This document shows, in pieces, positions 46,082 through 58,190 of a stretch of 64,000 nucleotides of DNA. The DNA lies in NCBI RefSeq assembly GCF_033118175.1, contig NW_026870967.1:434001-498000 (forward strand), in the 5' to 3' direction. Position numbers and translations under genes: made by a program. Every line of letters starts with the position of its first letter. Position 1 is the first letter of the stretch. The notes beneath the pieces were generated by a model. The model worked only from the letters and a program-made list of their open reading frames with translations, did no database searches and was not told where the DNA came from. The stretch is from Dama dama (taxonomy: Eukaryota > Chordata > Mammalia > Artiodactyla > Cervidae).

Positions 46082-46904
46082 GCCCCTGTGCCTGGGGGCC
46101 AGGCAGGGGGTCCACACTCCCAGGCCAAGTCAGAACCACATGCACACGTTTGTTCCTGCCCCCTGCACGGGCAGAGAGCTCGGGGGAGCCAGAGTCTGCC
46201 AGGCAGCTGCTGGGCTGGCTGCCTGTGTGGGAAGGGGCAGAGCCGACCTAGGGGCAAGTTGGGCCTCTTGCTCTCCCTGCTGCCCTGAGGCTGCTGGGCC
46301 AAAGAGGTCTTGGGCATCCAGCCCCTTGCTGGTCCCTTCCCTCTGACGAGGCCCTCTGAGCTCCAGCATCTCGCAGTGTGGAGACAGCCCCTGCCAGCAA
46401 CCTCCTCTCCAAGGAGGCCTCAACCGAGGCCTAGGCCCAGGGGAAAGGCACCAGCGGGGATGAGCCTGGGGAGGCGCCCGGGCATGTCTGGACCCAGTCC
46501 CCGCAGCCTGCCCCTTGGTGGGGCAGTACCCCCGGAGGCCAGGAAGGTCTGGGCAAGGCTGGCCAGGGGCAGGGGCCCTGCTGGGTCCTGCCCCTGGGCT
46601 GTGGGGCCTCTGAGCACGACCGGCCCTCTCCCGCTGGAAGACCTCCCCAGCTGCCTCCAAAGGCTGGTTTGCAAGCACTCCCGCCCACTGTTCCCACCAG
46701 GCGCGCACAATGCTCCCAAGCCCGGGAGAAAAGCACTTCGGGGGGGTGCTCTCTCCGGGCCCTTGCCCCTGAGCCTGGGGGCCAGGCAGGGGGTCCACAC
46801 TCCCAGGCCAAGGCAGAACCACATGCACACGTCTGTTCCTGCCCCCTGCACCGGCAGAGAGCTCGGGGGAGCCAGAGTCTGTCAGGCAGCTGCTGGGCTG
46901 GCCC
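45311..46904. repeat. Segmental duplication, copy 2 (offset 2524)
   Basis: This is the partner of 42787-44380. The left join is visible inside the module at 45311. That module begins with the TTTCAAGACCTCCCC form seen at 41885 and then continues with AAAGTCCGGTTTGCAAGAAC as at 42787. The right end fades within the L module near 46900. Confidence 0.8.
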
Positions 46905-49900
46905 CCTGTGTGGGAAGGGGCAGAGCCGACCTAGGGGCAAGTTGGGCCTCTTGCTCTCCCTCGTGCCCTGAGGCTGCTGGGCCAAAGAGGTCTTGGGTAT
47001 CCAGCCCCTTGCTGGTCCCTTCCCTCTGACGAGGCCCTCTGAGCTCCAGCACCTTGCAGTGTGGAGACAGCCCCTGCCAGCAACCTCCTCTCCAAGGAGG
47101 CCACAACCGAGGCCTAGGCCCAGGGGAAAGGCACCAGCGGGGATGAGACAGGGGAGGCGCCCGGGCATGTCTGGACCCAGGCCCCGCAACCTGCCCCTTG
47201 GTGGGGCAGTACCCCCGGAGGCCAGGAAGGTCTGGGCAAAGCTGGCCAGGGACAGGGGCCCTGCTGTGTACTGTCCCTGGCCTGTGGGGCCTCTGAGCAC
47301 AACCGGCCCTCTCCCGCTGGAAGACTTCCCCGGCTGCCTCCAAAGGCCGGTTTGCCAACACTCCGCCCACTGTTCCCACCAGGAACGCACAATGCTCCCA
47401 AGCCCGGGAGAAAAGCACTTCGGGGTGGTGCTCTCTCCGGGCCCTTGCCCCTGAGCCTGGGGCCAGGCAGGTGATCCACACTCCCAGGCCAAGGCAGAAC
47501 CACATGCACACGTCTGTTCCTGCCCCCTGCACCGGCAGAGAGCTCGCGGGAGCCAGAGTCTGTCAGGCAGCTGCTGGGCTGGCCGCCTGTGTGGGAAGGG
47601 GCAGAGCTGACCTAGGGGCAAGTTGGGCCTCTTGCTCTCCCTGCTGCCCAGAGGCTGCTGGGCCAAAGAGGTCTTGGGCATCCAGCCCCTTGCTGGTCCC
47701 TTCCATCTGACGAGGCCCTCTGATCTCCAGCACCTTGCAGTGTGGAGACAGCCCCTGCCAGCAACCTCCTCTCCAAGGAGGCCTCAACCGAGGCCTAGTC
47801 CCAGGGAAAGGCCCCAGCGGGGATGAACCTGGGGAGGCGCCCGGGAATGTCTGGACCCAGTCGCCGCAGCCTGCCCCTTGGTGGGGCAGTACCCCCGGAG
47901 GCCAGGAAGGTCTGGGCAAGGCTGGCCAGGGGCAGGGGCCCTGCTGGGTCCTGCCCCTGGCCTGTGGGGCCTCTGAGCATGACCGGCCCTCTCCCGCTGG
48001 AGACCTCCCCGACTGCCTCCAAAGGCCGGTTTGCCAACACTCGCGCCCGCTGTTCCCACCAGGCACGCACAATGCTCCCAAGCCCGGGAGAAAAGCGCTT
48101 CGGGGTGGTGCTCTCACCGGGCCCTTGCCCCTGAGCCTGGGGGCAATGCAGGGGGAACACACTCCCAGGCCAAGGCAGAACCACATGCACACGTCTGTTC
48201 CTGCCCCCTGCACCGGCAGAGAGCTCAGGGGAGCCAGAGTCTGTCAGGCAGCTGCTGGGCTGGCCGCCTGTCTGGGAAGGGGCAGAGCCGACCTAGGGGC
48301 AAGTTGGGCCTCTTGCTCTCCCTGCTGCCCTGAGGCTGCTGGGCCAAAGAGGTCTTGGGCATCCAGCCCCTTGCTGGTCCCTTCCCTCTGACGAGGCCCT
48401 CTGAGCTCCAGCACCTTGCAGTGTGGAGACAGCCCCTGCCAGCAACCTCCTCTCCAAGGAGGCCTCAACCGAGGCCTAGGCCCAGGGGAAAGGCACCAGC
48501 GGGGATGAGACTCGGGAGGCGCCCGGGCATGTCTGGACCGAGTCCCCGCAGCCTGCCCCTTGGTGGGACAGTACCCCCGGAGGCCAGGAAGGTCTGGGAA
48601 AGGCTGGCCAGGGGCAGGGGACCTGCTGGATCCTGCCCCTGGCCTGTGGGGCCTCTGAGCACATCCGGCCCTCTCCCGCTGGAAGACCTCCCTGGCTGCC
48701 TCCAAAGGCCGGTTTGCCAACACTCACGCCCACTGTTCCCACCAGGCGCGCACAATGCTCCCAAGTCCGGGAGAAAAGCGCTTCGGGGTGGTGCTCTCAC
48801 CGGGCCCTTGCCCCTGAGACTGGGGGCAACGCAGGCGGAACACACTTCCAGGCCAAGGCAGAACCACATGCACACGTCTGTTCCTGCCCCCTGTACCAGC
48901 AGAGAGCTAGGGGAGCCAGAGTCTGTCAGGCAGCTGCTGGGCTGGCCGCCTGTGTGGGAAGGGGCAGAGCCGACCTAGGGGCAAGTTGGGCCTCTTGCTC
49001 TCCCTGCTGCCCTGAGGTTGCAGGGCCAAAGAGGTCTTGGGCATCCAGCCCCTTGCTGGTCCCTTCCCGCTGACGAGGCCCTCTGAGCTCCAGCACCTTG
49101 CAGTGTGGAGACAGCCCCTGCCAGCAACCTCCTCTCCAAGAGGCCTCAACCGAGGCCTAGGCCCAGGGGAAAGGCACCAGTGGGGATGAGCCTGGGGAGG
49201 CGCCCGGCCATGTCTGGACCCAGTCCCCGCAGCCTGCCCCTTGGTGGGGCTGTACCCCCGGAGGCCAGGAAGGTCTGGGCAAGGCTGCCAGGGGCAGGGA
49301 CACTGCTGGGTCCTGCCCTTGGCCTGTGGGACCTCTGAGCACAACCGGCACTCTCCCGCTGGAAGACTTCCCCGTCTGCCTCCAAAGGCCTGTTTGCAAG
49401 CACTCCAGCCTGCTGTTCACGCCAGGCTCGCACAATGCTCCCAAGCCCGTGAGAAAAGCGCTTCGGGGTGGTGCTCTCTCCGGGCCCTTGCCCCTGAGCC
49501 TGGGGGCAAGGCAGGGGGAACACACTCCCAGGCCAAGGCAGAACCACATGCCCACGTCTGATCCTATCCCCTGCACTGCCAGAGACCTTGGGGGAGCCAG
49601 AGTCTGTCAGGCAGCTGCTGGGTTGGCCGCCTGTGTGGGAAGGGGCAGAGCCGCCCTAGGGGCAAGTTGGGCCTCTTGCTCTCCCTGCTGCCCTGAGGCT
49701 GCTGGGCCAAAGACGTCTTGGGCATCCAGCCCCTTACTGGTCCCTTCCCTCTGACGAGGCCCTCTGAGCTCCACAACCTTGCAGTGTGGACACAGCCCCT
49801 GCCAGCAACCTCCTCTCCAAGGAGGCCTCAACCGAGGCCTAGGCCCAGGGGAAAGGCACCAGCGGGGATGAGCCAGGGGAGGCGCCCGAGCATGTCTGGA

Positions 49901-52900
49901 CCCAGTCCAGGCAGCCTGCCCCTTGGTGGGGCAGTACACCCGGAGGCCAGGAAGGTCTGGGCAAGGCTGGCCAGGGGCAGGGGCCCTGCTGGGTCCTGCC
50001 CCTGGCCTGTGGGGCCTCTGAGCACAACCGGCCCTCTCCCACTGGAAGACCTCCCCGGCTGCCTCCAAAGGCCGTTTTGCCAACACTCCCGCCCACTGAT
50101 CCCAGCAGGCGCGCACAATGCTCTCAAGCCCGGGAGAAAAGCGCTTCGGGGTGGTGCTCTCACCGGGCCCTTGCCCCTGAGCCTGAGGGCAATGCAGGGG
50201 GAACACACTCCCAGGCCAAGGCAGAACCACATGCACACGTCTATTCCTGCACCCTGCACCGGCAGAGAGCTCAGGGGAGCCAGAGTCTGTCAGGCAGCTC
50301 CTGGGCTGGCCGCCTGTGTGGGAAGGGGCAGAGCCGACCTAGGGGCAAGTTGGGCCTCTTGCTCTCCCTGCTGCCCTGAGGCTGCTGGGCCAAAGAGGTC
50401 TTGGGCATCCAGCCCCTTGCTGGTCCCTTCCCTCTGACGAGGCCCTCTGAGCTCCAGCACCTTGCAGTGTGGAGACAGCCCCTGCCAGCAACCTCCTCTC
50501 CAAGGAGGCCTCAACCGAGGCCTACGCCCAGGGGAAAGGCACCAGCGGGGATGAGCCAGGGGAGGCGCCCGAGCATGTCTGGACCCAGTCCCCGCAGCCT
50601 GCCCCTTGGTGGGGCAGTACCCCCGGAGGCCAGGAAGGTCTGGGCAAGGCTGGCCAGGGGCAGGGGCCGTGCTGGGTCTTGCCCCTGGCCTGTGGGGCCT
50701 CTGAGCACAACCGGCCCTCTCCCACTGGAAGACCTCCCCGGCTGCCTCCAAAGGCAGGTTTGCAAGCACTCCCGCCTACTGATCCCAGCAGGCGCGCACA
50801 ATGCTCTCAAGCCCGGGAGAAAAGCGCTTCGGGGTGGTGCTCTCACCGGGCCCTTGCCCCTGAGCCTGGGGGCAATGCAGGGGGAACACACTCCCAGGCC
50901 AAGGGAGAACCACATGCACACGTCTATTCCTGCCCCCTGCACCGGCAGAGAGCTCAGGGGAGCCAGAGTCTGTCAGGCAGCTGCTGGGCTGGCCGCCTGT
51001 GTGGGAAGGGGCAGAGCCGTCCTAGGGGCAAGTTGGGCCTCTTGCTCTCCCTTCTGCCCTGAGGCTGCTGGGCCAAAGAGGTCTTGGGCATCCAGCCCCT
51101 TGCTGGTCCCTTCCCTCTGACGAGGCCCTCTGAGCTCCAGCACCTTGCAGTGTGGAGACAGGCCCTGCCAGCAACCTCCTCTCCAAGGAGGCCTCAACCG
51201 AGGCCTACGCCCAGGGGAAAGGCACCAGCGGGGATGAGACTGGGGAGGCGCCCGGGCATGTCTGGACCCAGTCCCCGCAGCCTGCCCCTTGGTGGGGCTG
51301 TAACCCCGGAGGCAGGAAGGTCTGGGCAAGGCTGGCCAGGGGCAGGGGCCCTGCTGGGTTCTGCCCATGGCCTCTGGGGCCTCTGAGCACAACCGGCCCT
51401 CTCCCACTGGAAGACCTCCCCGGCTGCCTCCAAAGGCCGATTTGCAACACTCCCGCCCGCTGTTCTTGCCAGGCACGCACAATGCTCCCAAGCCTGGGAG
51501 AAAAGCACTTCGGGGTGTTGCTCTCTCCGGGCCCTTGCCCCTGAGCCTGGGGGCCAGGCAGTGGGTCCACACTCCCAGACCAAGGCAGAACCACATGCAC
51601 ACGTCTGTTCCTGACCCCTGCACCGGCAGAGAGATCGGGGGAGCCAGAGTCTGTCAGGCAGCTGCTGGGCTGGCCGCCTGTGTGGGAAGGGGCAGAGCCG
51701 ACCTAGGGGCAAGTTGGGCCTCTTGCTCTCCCTGCTGCCCTGAGGCTGCTGGGCCAAAGAGGTCTTTGGCATCCAGCCCCTTGCTGGTCACTTCCCGCTG
51801 ACGAGGCCCTCTGAGCTCCAGCACCTTGCAGTGTGGAGACAGCCCCTGCCAGCAACCTCCTCTCCAAGGAGGCCTCAACCGAGGCCTACGCCCAGGGAAA
51901 GGCACCAGCGGGGATGATCCTGGGGAGGCGCACGGACATGTCTGGACCCAGTCCCCACAGCCTGCCCCTTGGTGGGGCAGTACCCCCGGAGGCCAGGAAG
52001 GTCTGGGCAAGGCTGGCCAGGGGCAGGGGCCCTGTTGGGTCCTGCCCCTGGCCTGTGGGGCCTCTGAGCACAACCGGCCCTCTCCCACTGGAAGACCTCC
52101 CCGGCTGCCTCCAAATTCCTGTTTGCAAACACTCCCGCCCGCTGTTCACGCCAGGTTCGTACAATGCTCCCAAGCCCGGGAGAAAAGCGCTTCGGGGTGG
52201 TGCTCTCTCCGGGCCCTTGCCCCTGAGCCTGGGGGCAAGGCAGGGGGAACACACTCCCAGGCCAAGGCAGAACCACATGCCCACGTCTGTTCCTGTCCCC
52301 TGCACTGCCAGAGAACTTGGGGGAGCCAGAGTCTGTCAGGCAGCTGCTGGGCTGGCGGCCTGTGTGGGAAGGTGCAGAGCCGCCCTAGGGGCAAGTTGGG
52401 CCTCTTGCTCTCCCTGCTGCCCTGAGGCTGCTGGGCCAAAGACCTCTTGGGCATCAAGCCCCTAACTGGTCCCTTCCCTCTGACGAGGCCCTCTGAGCTC
52501 CAGCACCTTGCAGTGTGGACACAACCCCTGCCAGCAACCTCCTCTCCAAGGAGGCCTCAACCGAGGCCTAGGCCCAGGGGAAAGGCACCAGCGGGGATGA
52601 GCCAGGGGAGGCGCCCGAGCATGTCTGGACCCAGTCCCCGCAGCCTGCCCCTTGGTGGGGCAGTACCCCCGGAGGCCAGGAAGGTCTGGGCAAGGCTGCC
52701 AGGGGCAGGGACACTGCTGGGTCCTGCCCCTGGCCTGTGGGGTGTCTGAGCACAACCGGCACTCTCCCGCTGAAAGACCTCCCCGTCTGCCTCCAAAGGA
52801 CGGTTTGCAAGCACTCCCACCCGCTGTTCCCGCCAGGCACGCACAATGCTCCCAAGCCCGGGAGAAAAGCGCTTCGGAGTGGTGCTCTCTCCGGGCCCTT

Positions 52901-54133
52901 GCCCCTGAGCCTGGGGCCAGGCAGGGGGAAAACACTCCCAGGCCAAGGCAGAACCACATGCACACGTCTGTTCCTGCCCCCTGCAATGGCAGAGAGCTCG
53001 GGGGAGCCAGAGTCTGCCAGGCAGCTGCTGGGCTGGCCGTCTGTGTGGGAAGTGGCAGAGCCGACCTTGGGGCAAGTTGGGCTGCTTGCTCGGCCTGCTG
53101 CCCTGAGGCTGCTGGGCCAAAGAGGTCTTGGGCATCCAGCCCCTTGCTGGTCCCTTCCCTCTGACGAGGCCCTCTGAGCTCCAGCACCTTGCAGTGTGGA
53201 GACAGCCCCTGCCAGCAACCTCCTCTCCAAGGAGGCCTCACCCGAGGCCTAGGCCCAGGGGAAAGGCACCAGGAGGGATGAGCCTTTGGAGGCGCCCGGG
53301 CATGTCTGGACCCAGTCCCCGCAGACTGCACCTTGGTGGGACAGTACCCCCAAAGGCCAGGAAGGTCTGGGCAAGGCTGGCCAGGGGCAGGGGCCCTGCT
53401 GGGTCCTGCCCCTGGCCTGTGGGTCCTCTGAGCACAACCGGCCCTCTCCCGCTGGAAGACCCCCCGGCTGCCTCCAAAGGCCTGTTTACCAACACTCCCG
53501 CCCACTGTTCCCGCCATGCACGCACAATGCTCCCAAGCCCGGGAGAAAAGTGCTTCAGGGTGTTGCTCTCTCCGGGCCCTTGCCCCTGAGCCTGGGGCCA
53601 GGCAGGGGGAACACACTCCCAGGCCAAGGCAGAACCACATGCCCACGTCTGTTCCTGTCCCCTGCACCGGCAGAGTGCTCGGGGGAGCCAGAGTCTGCCA
53701 GGCAGCTGCTGTTCTGGCCACCTGTGTGGGAAGCGGCAGAGCCGACCTAGGGGCAAGTTGGGCCTCTTGCTCTCCCTGCTGCCCTGAGGCTGCTGGGCCA
53801 AAGAGGTCTTGGGCATCCAGCCCCTTGCTGGTCCATTCCATCTGACGAGGCCCTCTGAGCTCAAGCACCTTGCAGTGTGGAGACAGCCCTGCCAGCAACC
53901 TCCTCTCCAAGGAGGCCTAAACCGAGGCCTAGGCCCAGGGGAAAGGCACCATCGGGGATGAGCCTGGGGAGGCGCCCGGGCATGTCTGGACCCTGTCCCC
54001 GCAGCCTGCCCCTTGGTGGGGCAGTACCCCCGGAGGCCAGGAAGGTCTGGGCAAGGCTGGCCAGGGGCAGGGGCCCTGCTGGGTCCTGCCCCTGGCCTGT
54101 GGGACCTCTGAGCACAACCGGCCCTCTCTCGCT
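46082..54133. repeat. Long-monomer run: one L plus 11 monomers
   Basis: After the L module 46082-46635, complete monomers start at 46636, 47319, 47999, 48681, 49361, 50044, 50727, 51409, 52090, 52772 and 53454 (680-683 bp). Types are recognisable but blurred: M7-like at 48681, M9-like at 50044 and 50727, M8/M1-like at 51409, M5-like at 52090 and M4-like at 52772. They do not follow the core order. Private variants and 1-bp indels are more frequent than in the core, for example GGAGACC at 47999 and GGGGCCAGGCAGG short forms near 47460, 52913 and 53593. Confidence 0.92.
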
Positions 54134-54907
54134 GGAAGACCTCCCCGGCAGCCTCCAAAGGCCGGTTTGCTAGCACTCATGCCCGTTGTTCCCACCAGCC
54201 GCGCACAATGCTCCCAAGCCCGGGAGAAAAGCATTTTGGGGTGGTGCTCACTCCGGGCCCTTGGAAGACCTCCCCGGCTGCCTCCAAAGGCCAGTTTGCA
54301 AGCACTCCTGCCTGCTGTTCCCGCCAGCCGCGCACAATGCTCCCAAGCCCGGGAGAAAAGCGCTTCGGGGTGGTGCTATCTCCGGGCACTTTCAAGACCT
54401 CCCCGGCTGCCTCCAAAGGCCGGTTTGTAAGTACTCATTCCCGCTGCTTCCGCCAGCCACACACAATGCTCCCAATCCCGGGAGAAAAGCATTTTGGGGT
54501 GGTGCTCTCTCCGGGCCCTTGGAAGACCTCCCGGGCTGCCTCCAAAGGCCGGTTTGTAAGCACTCATGTCCGCTGTTCCCGACAGCCACACACAATGCTC
54601 CCAAGCCCGGGAGTTAAGCATTTTGGGGTGGTGATCAGTCCGGGCCCATGGAAGACCTCCCCGGCTGCCTCCAAAGGACAGTTTGCAAGCACTCATGCCC
54701 GCTGTTCCCGCCAGCCGCGCACAATGCTCCCAAGACCGTGAGAAAAGCGCTTCGGGGTGGTGTTCTCTCCGGGCCCATGGAAGACCTCCCCGGCTGCCTC
54801 CAAAGGCCGGTTTGCAAGCACTCCCGCCCACTGTTCCCACCAAGCACGCAAAATGCTCCCAAGCCCGGGAGAAAAGCGCTTCGGGGTGGTGCTCTCTCCG
54901 GGCCCTT
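54134..54907. repeat. Short-period array 3: 6 S modules
   Basis: S modules start at 54134, 54263, 54392, 54521, 54650 and 54779. They match the modules at 41627, 41756, 41885, 42014, 42143 and 42272 at a constant offset of 12507, with very few differences. The first is joined to the L module of the preceding monomer. The last changes into an M3-type S module (AAGCACGCAAAATG) and continues into a long monomer. The block is best read as a transferred piece of array 1, with both joins inside S modules. Confidence 0.9.
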
Positions 54908-57900
54908 GCCCCTGAGCCTGGGGGCCAGGCAGGGGGAACACACTCCCAGGCCAAGGCAGAACGACATGCACACGTCTGTTCCTGCCCCCTACACCAGCAG
55001 AGAGCTCGGGGGAGCCAGAGACTGCCAGGCTGCTGGTGGCTGGCTGCCTGTGTGGGGCCGGGCAGAGCCGACCTAGGGGCAAGTTGGGCCTCTTGCTCTC
55101 CCTGCTGCCCTGAGGCTGCTGGGCCAAAGAGGTCTTGGGCATCCAGCCCTTTGCTGGTCCCTTCCCTCTGACGAGGCCCTCTGAGCTCCAGCACCTTGCA
55201 GTGTGGAGACAGCCCCTGCCAGCAACCTCCTCTCCAAAGAGGCCTAAACCGAGGCCTACGCCCAGGGGAAAGGCACCAGCGGGGATGATCCTGGGGAGGC
55301 GCACGGACATGTCTGGACCCAGTCCGCGCAGCCTGCCCCTTGGTGGGGCAGTACCCCCGGAGGCCAGGAAGGTCTGGGCAAGGCTGGCCAGGGGCAGGGG
55401 CCCTGCTGGGTCCTGACCCTGGCCTGTGGGGCCTCTGAGCAAAACCGGCCCTCTCCCACTGGAAGACCTCCCCGGCTGCCTCCAAAGTCCTGTTTGCAAA
55501 CACTCCCGCCCGCTGTTCATGCCAGGCTCGCACAATGCTCCCAAGCCCGGGAGTAAAGCGCTTTGGAGTGATGCTCTCTGCGGGCCCTTGCCCCTGAGCC
55601 TGGGGGCAAGGCAGGGGGAACACACTCCCAGGCCAAGGCAGAACCACATGCACACGTCTGTTCCTGCCCCCTGCACCGGCAGAGAGCTCAGGGGAGCCAG
55701 AGTCTGTCAGGCAGCTGCTGGGCTGGCCGCCTGTGTGGGACGGGGCAGAGCCGACCTAGGGGCAAGTTGGGCCTCTTGCTCTCCCTGCTGCCCTGAGGCT
55801 GCTGGGCCAAAGAGGTCTTGGGCATCCAGCCCCTTGCTGGTCCCTTTCCTCTGACGAGGCCCTCTGAGCTCCAGCACCTTGCAGTGTGGAGACAGCCCCT
55901 GCCAGCAACCTCCTCTCCAAGGAGGCCTCAACCGAGGCCTAGGCCCAGGGGAAAGGCACCAGCGGGGATGAGCCTGGGGAGGCGCCCGGCCATGTCTGGA
56001 CCCAGTCCCCGCAGCCTGCCCCTTGGTGGGGCTGTACCCCCGGAGGCCAGGAAGGTCTGGGCAAGGCTGCCAGGGGCAGGGACACTGCTGGGTCCTGCCC
56101 CTGGCCTGTGGGGCCTCTGAGCACAACCGGCACTCTCCCGCTGGAAGAACTCCCCGGCTGCCTCCAAAGGCCGGTTTGCAAGCACTCCAGCCCGCTGTTC
56201 CCGCCAGGCCCGCACAATGCTCCCAAGCCTGGGAGAAAAGCGCTTCGGGCTGGTGCTCTCTCCGGGCCCTTGCCCCTGAGCCTGGGGGCCAGGCAGTGGG
56301 AACACACTCCCAGGCCAAGGCAGAACGACATGCACACGTCTGTTCCTGCCCCCTACACCGGCAGAGAGCTCGGGGGAGCCAGAGACTGCCAGGCTGCTGC
56401 TGGGCTGGCTGCCTGTGTGGGGCCGGGCAGAGCCGACCTAGGGGCAAGTTGGGCCTCTTGCTCTCCCTGCTGCCCTGAGGCTGCTGGGTCAAAGAGGTCT
56501 TGGGAATCCAGCCCTTTGCTGGTCCCTTCCCTCTGACGAGGCCCTCTGAGCTCCAGCACCTTGCAGTGTGGAGACAGCCCCTGCCAGCAACCTCCTCTCC
56601 AAAGAGGCCTCAACCGAGGCCTACGCCCAGGGGAAAGGCACCAGCGGGGATGATCCTGGGGAGGCGCCCGGCCATGTCTGGACCCAGTCCCCGCAGCCTG
56701 CCCCTTGGTGGGGCAGTACCCCAGGAGGCCAGGAAGGTCTGGGCAAGGCTGGCCAGGGGCAGGGGCCCTGCTGGTTCCTGCCCCTGGCCTGTGGGGCCTC
56801 TGAGCACAACCGGCCCTCTCCCACTGGAAGACCTCCCCGTCTGCCTCCAAAGTCCTGTTTGTAAACACTCCCGCCCGCTGTTCACGCCAGGCTTGCACAA
56901 TGCTCCCAAGCTCGGGACAAAAGCGCTTCGGGGTGGTGCCCTCTCCGGGCCCTTGCCCCTGAGCCTGGGGGCAAGGCAGGGGGAACACACTCCCAGGCCA
57001 AGGCAGAACCACATGCCCACGTCTGTTCCTGTCCCCTGCACCGGAAGAGAGCTTGGGGGAGCCAGAGTCTGTCAGGCAGCTGCTGGGCTGGCCGCCTGTG
57101 TGGGAAGGGGCAGAGCCGACCCAGGGGCAAGTTGGGCCTCTTGCTCTCCCTGCTGCCCTGAGGCTGCTGGGCCAAAGAGGTCTTGGGCATCCAGCCCCTT
57201 GCTGGTCCCTTCCCTCTGACGAGGCCCTCTGAGCTCCAGCACCTTGCAGTGTGGAGACAGCCCCTGCAAGCAACCTCCTCTCCAAGGAGGCCTCAACCGA
57301 GGCCTAGGCCCAGGGGAAAGGCACCAGCGGGGATGAGACTGGGGAGGCGCCCGGGCATGTCTGGACCCAGTCCCCGCAGCCTGCCACTTGATGGGGCTGT
57401 AACCCCGGAGGCAGGAAGGTCTGGGCAAGGCTGGCCAGGGGCAGGGGCCATGCTGGGTCCTGCCCCTGGCCTGTGGGGCCTCTGAGCACAACCGGCCCTC
57501 TCCCACTGGAAGACCTCCCTGGCTGCCTCCAAAGGCCGGTTTGCAAGCACTCCCGCCCACTGTTCCCACCAGGCGCGCACAATGCTCCCAAGCCCGGGAG
57601 AAAAGCGCTTCGGGGTGGTGCTCTCTCCGGGCCCTTGCCCCTGATCTTGGGGGCCAGGCAGGGGGTCCACACTACCAGACCAAGGCAGAACCACATGCAC
57701 ACGCCTGTTCCTGCCCCCTGCACCGGCAGTGAGCTCGGGAGAGCCAGAGTCTGTCAGGCAGCTGCTGGGCTGGCCGCCTGTGTGGGAAGGGGGAGAGCCG
57801 ACCTAGGGGCAAGTTGGGCCTCTTGCTCTCCCTGCTGCCCTGAGGCTGCTGGGCCAAAGAGATCTTGGGCATCCAGCCCCTTGCTGGTCCCTTCCCTCTG

Positions 57901-58190
57901 ACGAGGCCCTCTGAGCTCCAGCACCTTGCAGTGTGGAGACAGCCCCTGCCAGCAACCTCCTCTCCAAGGAGGCCTCAACCGAGGCCTAAGCCCAGGGGAA
58001 AGGCACGAGCGGGGATGAGCCAGGGGAGGCGCCCGGGCATGTCTGGACCCAGTCCCCGCAGCCTGCCCCTTGGTGGGGCAGTACCCCCGGAGGCCAGGAA
58101 GGTCTGGGCAAGGCTGGCCAGGGGCAGGGGCCCTGCTGCGGCCTGCCCCTGGCCTGTGGGGCCTCTGAGCACAACCGGCCCTCTCCCACT
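54908..58190. repeat. Long-monomer run: one L plus 4 monomers
   Basis: The L module of the 54779 monomer (M4-like, GGGGGAACAC with ACGACATGC) runs to 55460. Monomers then start at 55461 (M5-like), 56143, 56826 (M5-like) and 57508 (M3/M6-like). Lengths are 682-683. A one-base shortening occurs at GCTGGTGGCTGGC near 55034. Confidence 0.92.
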
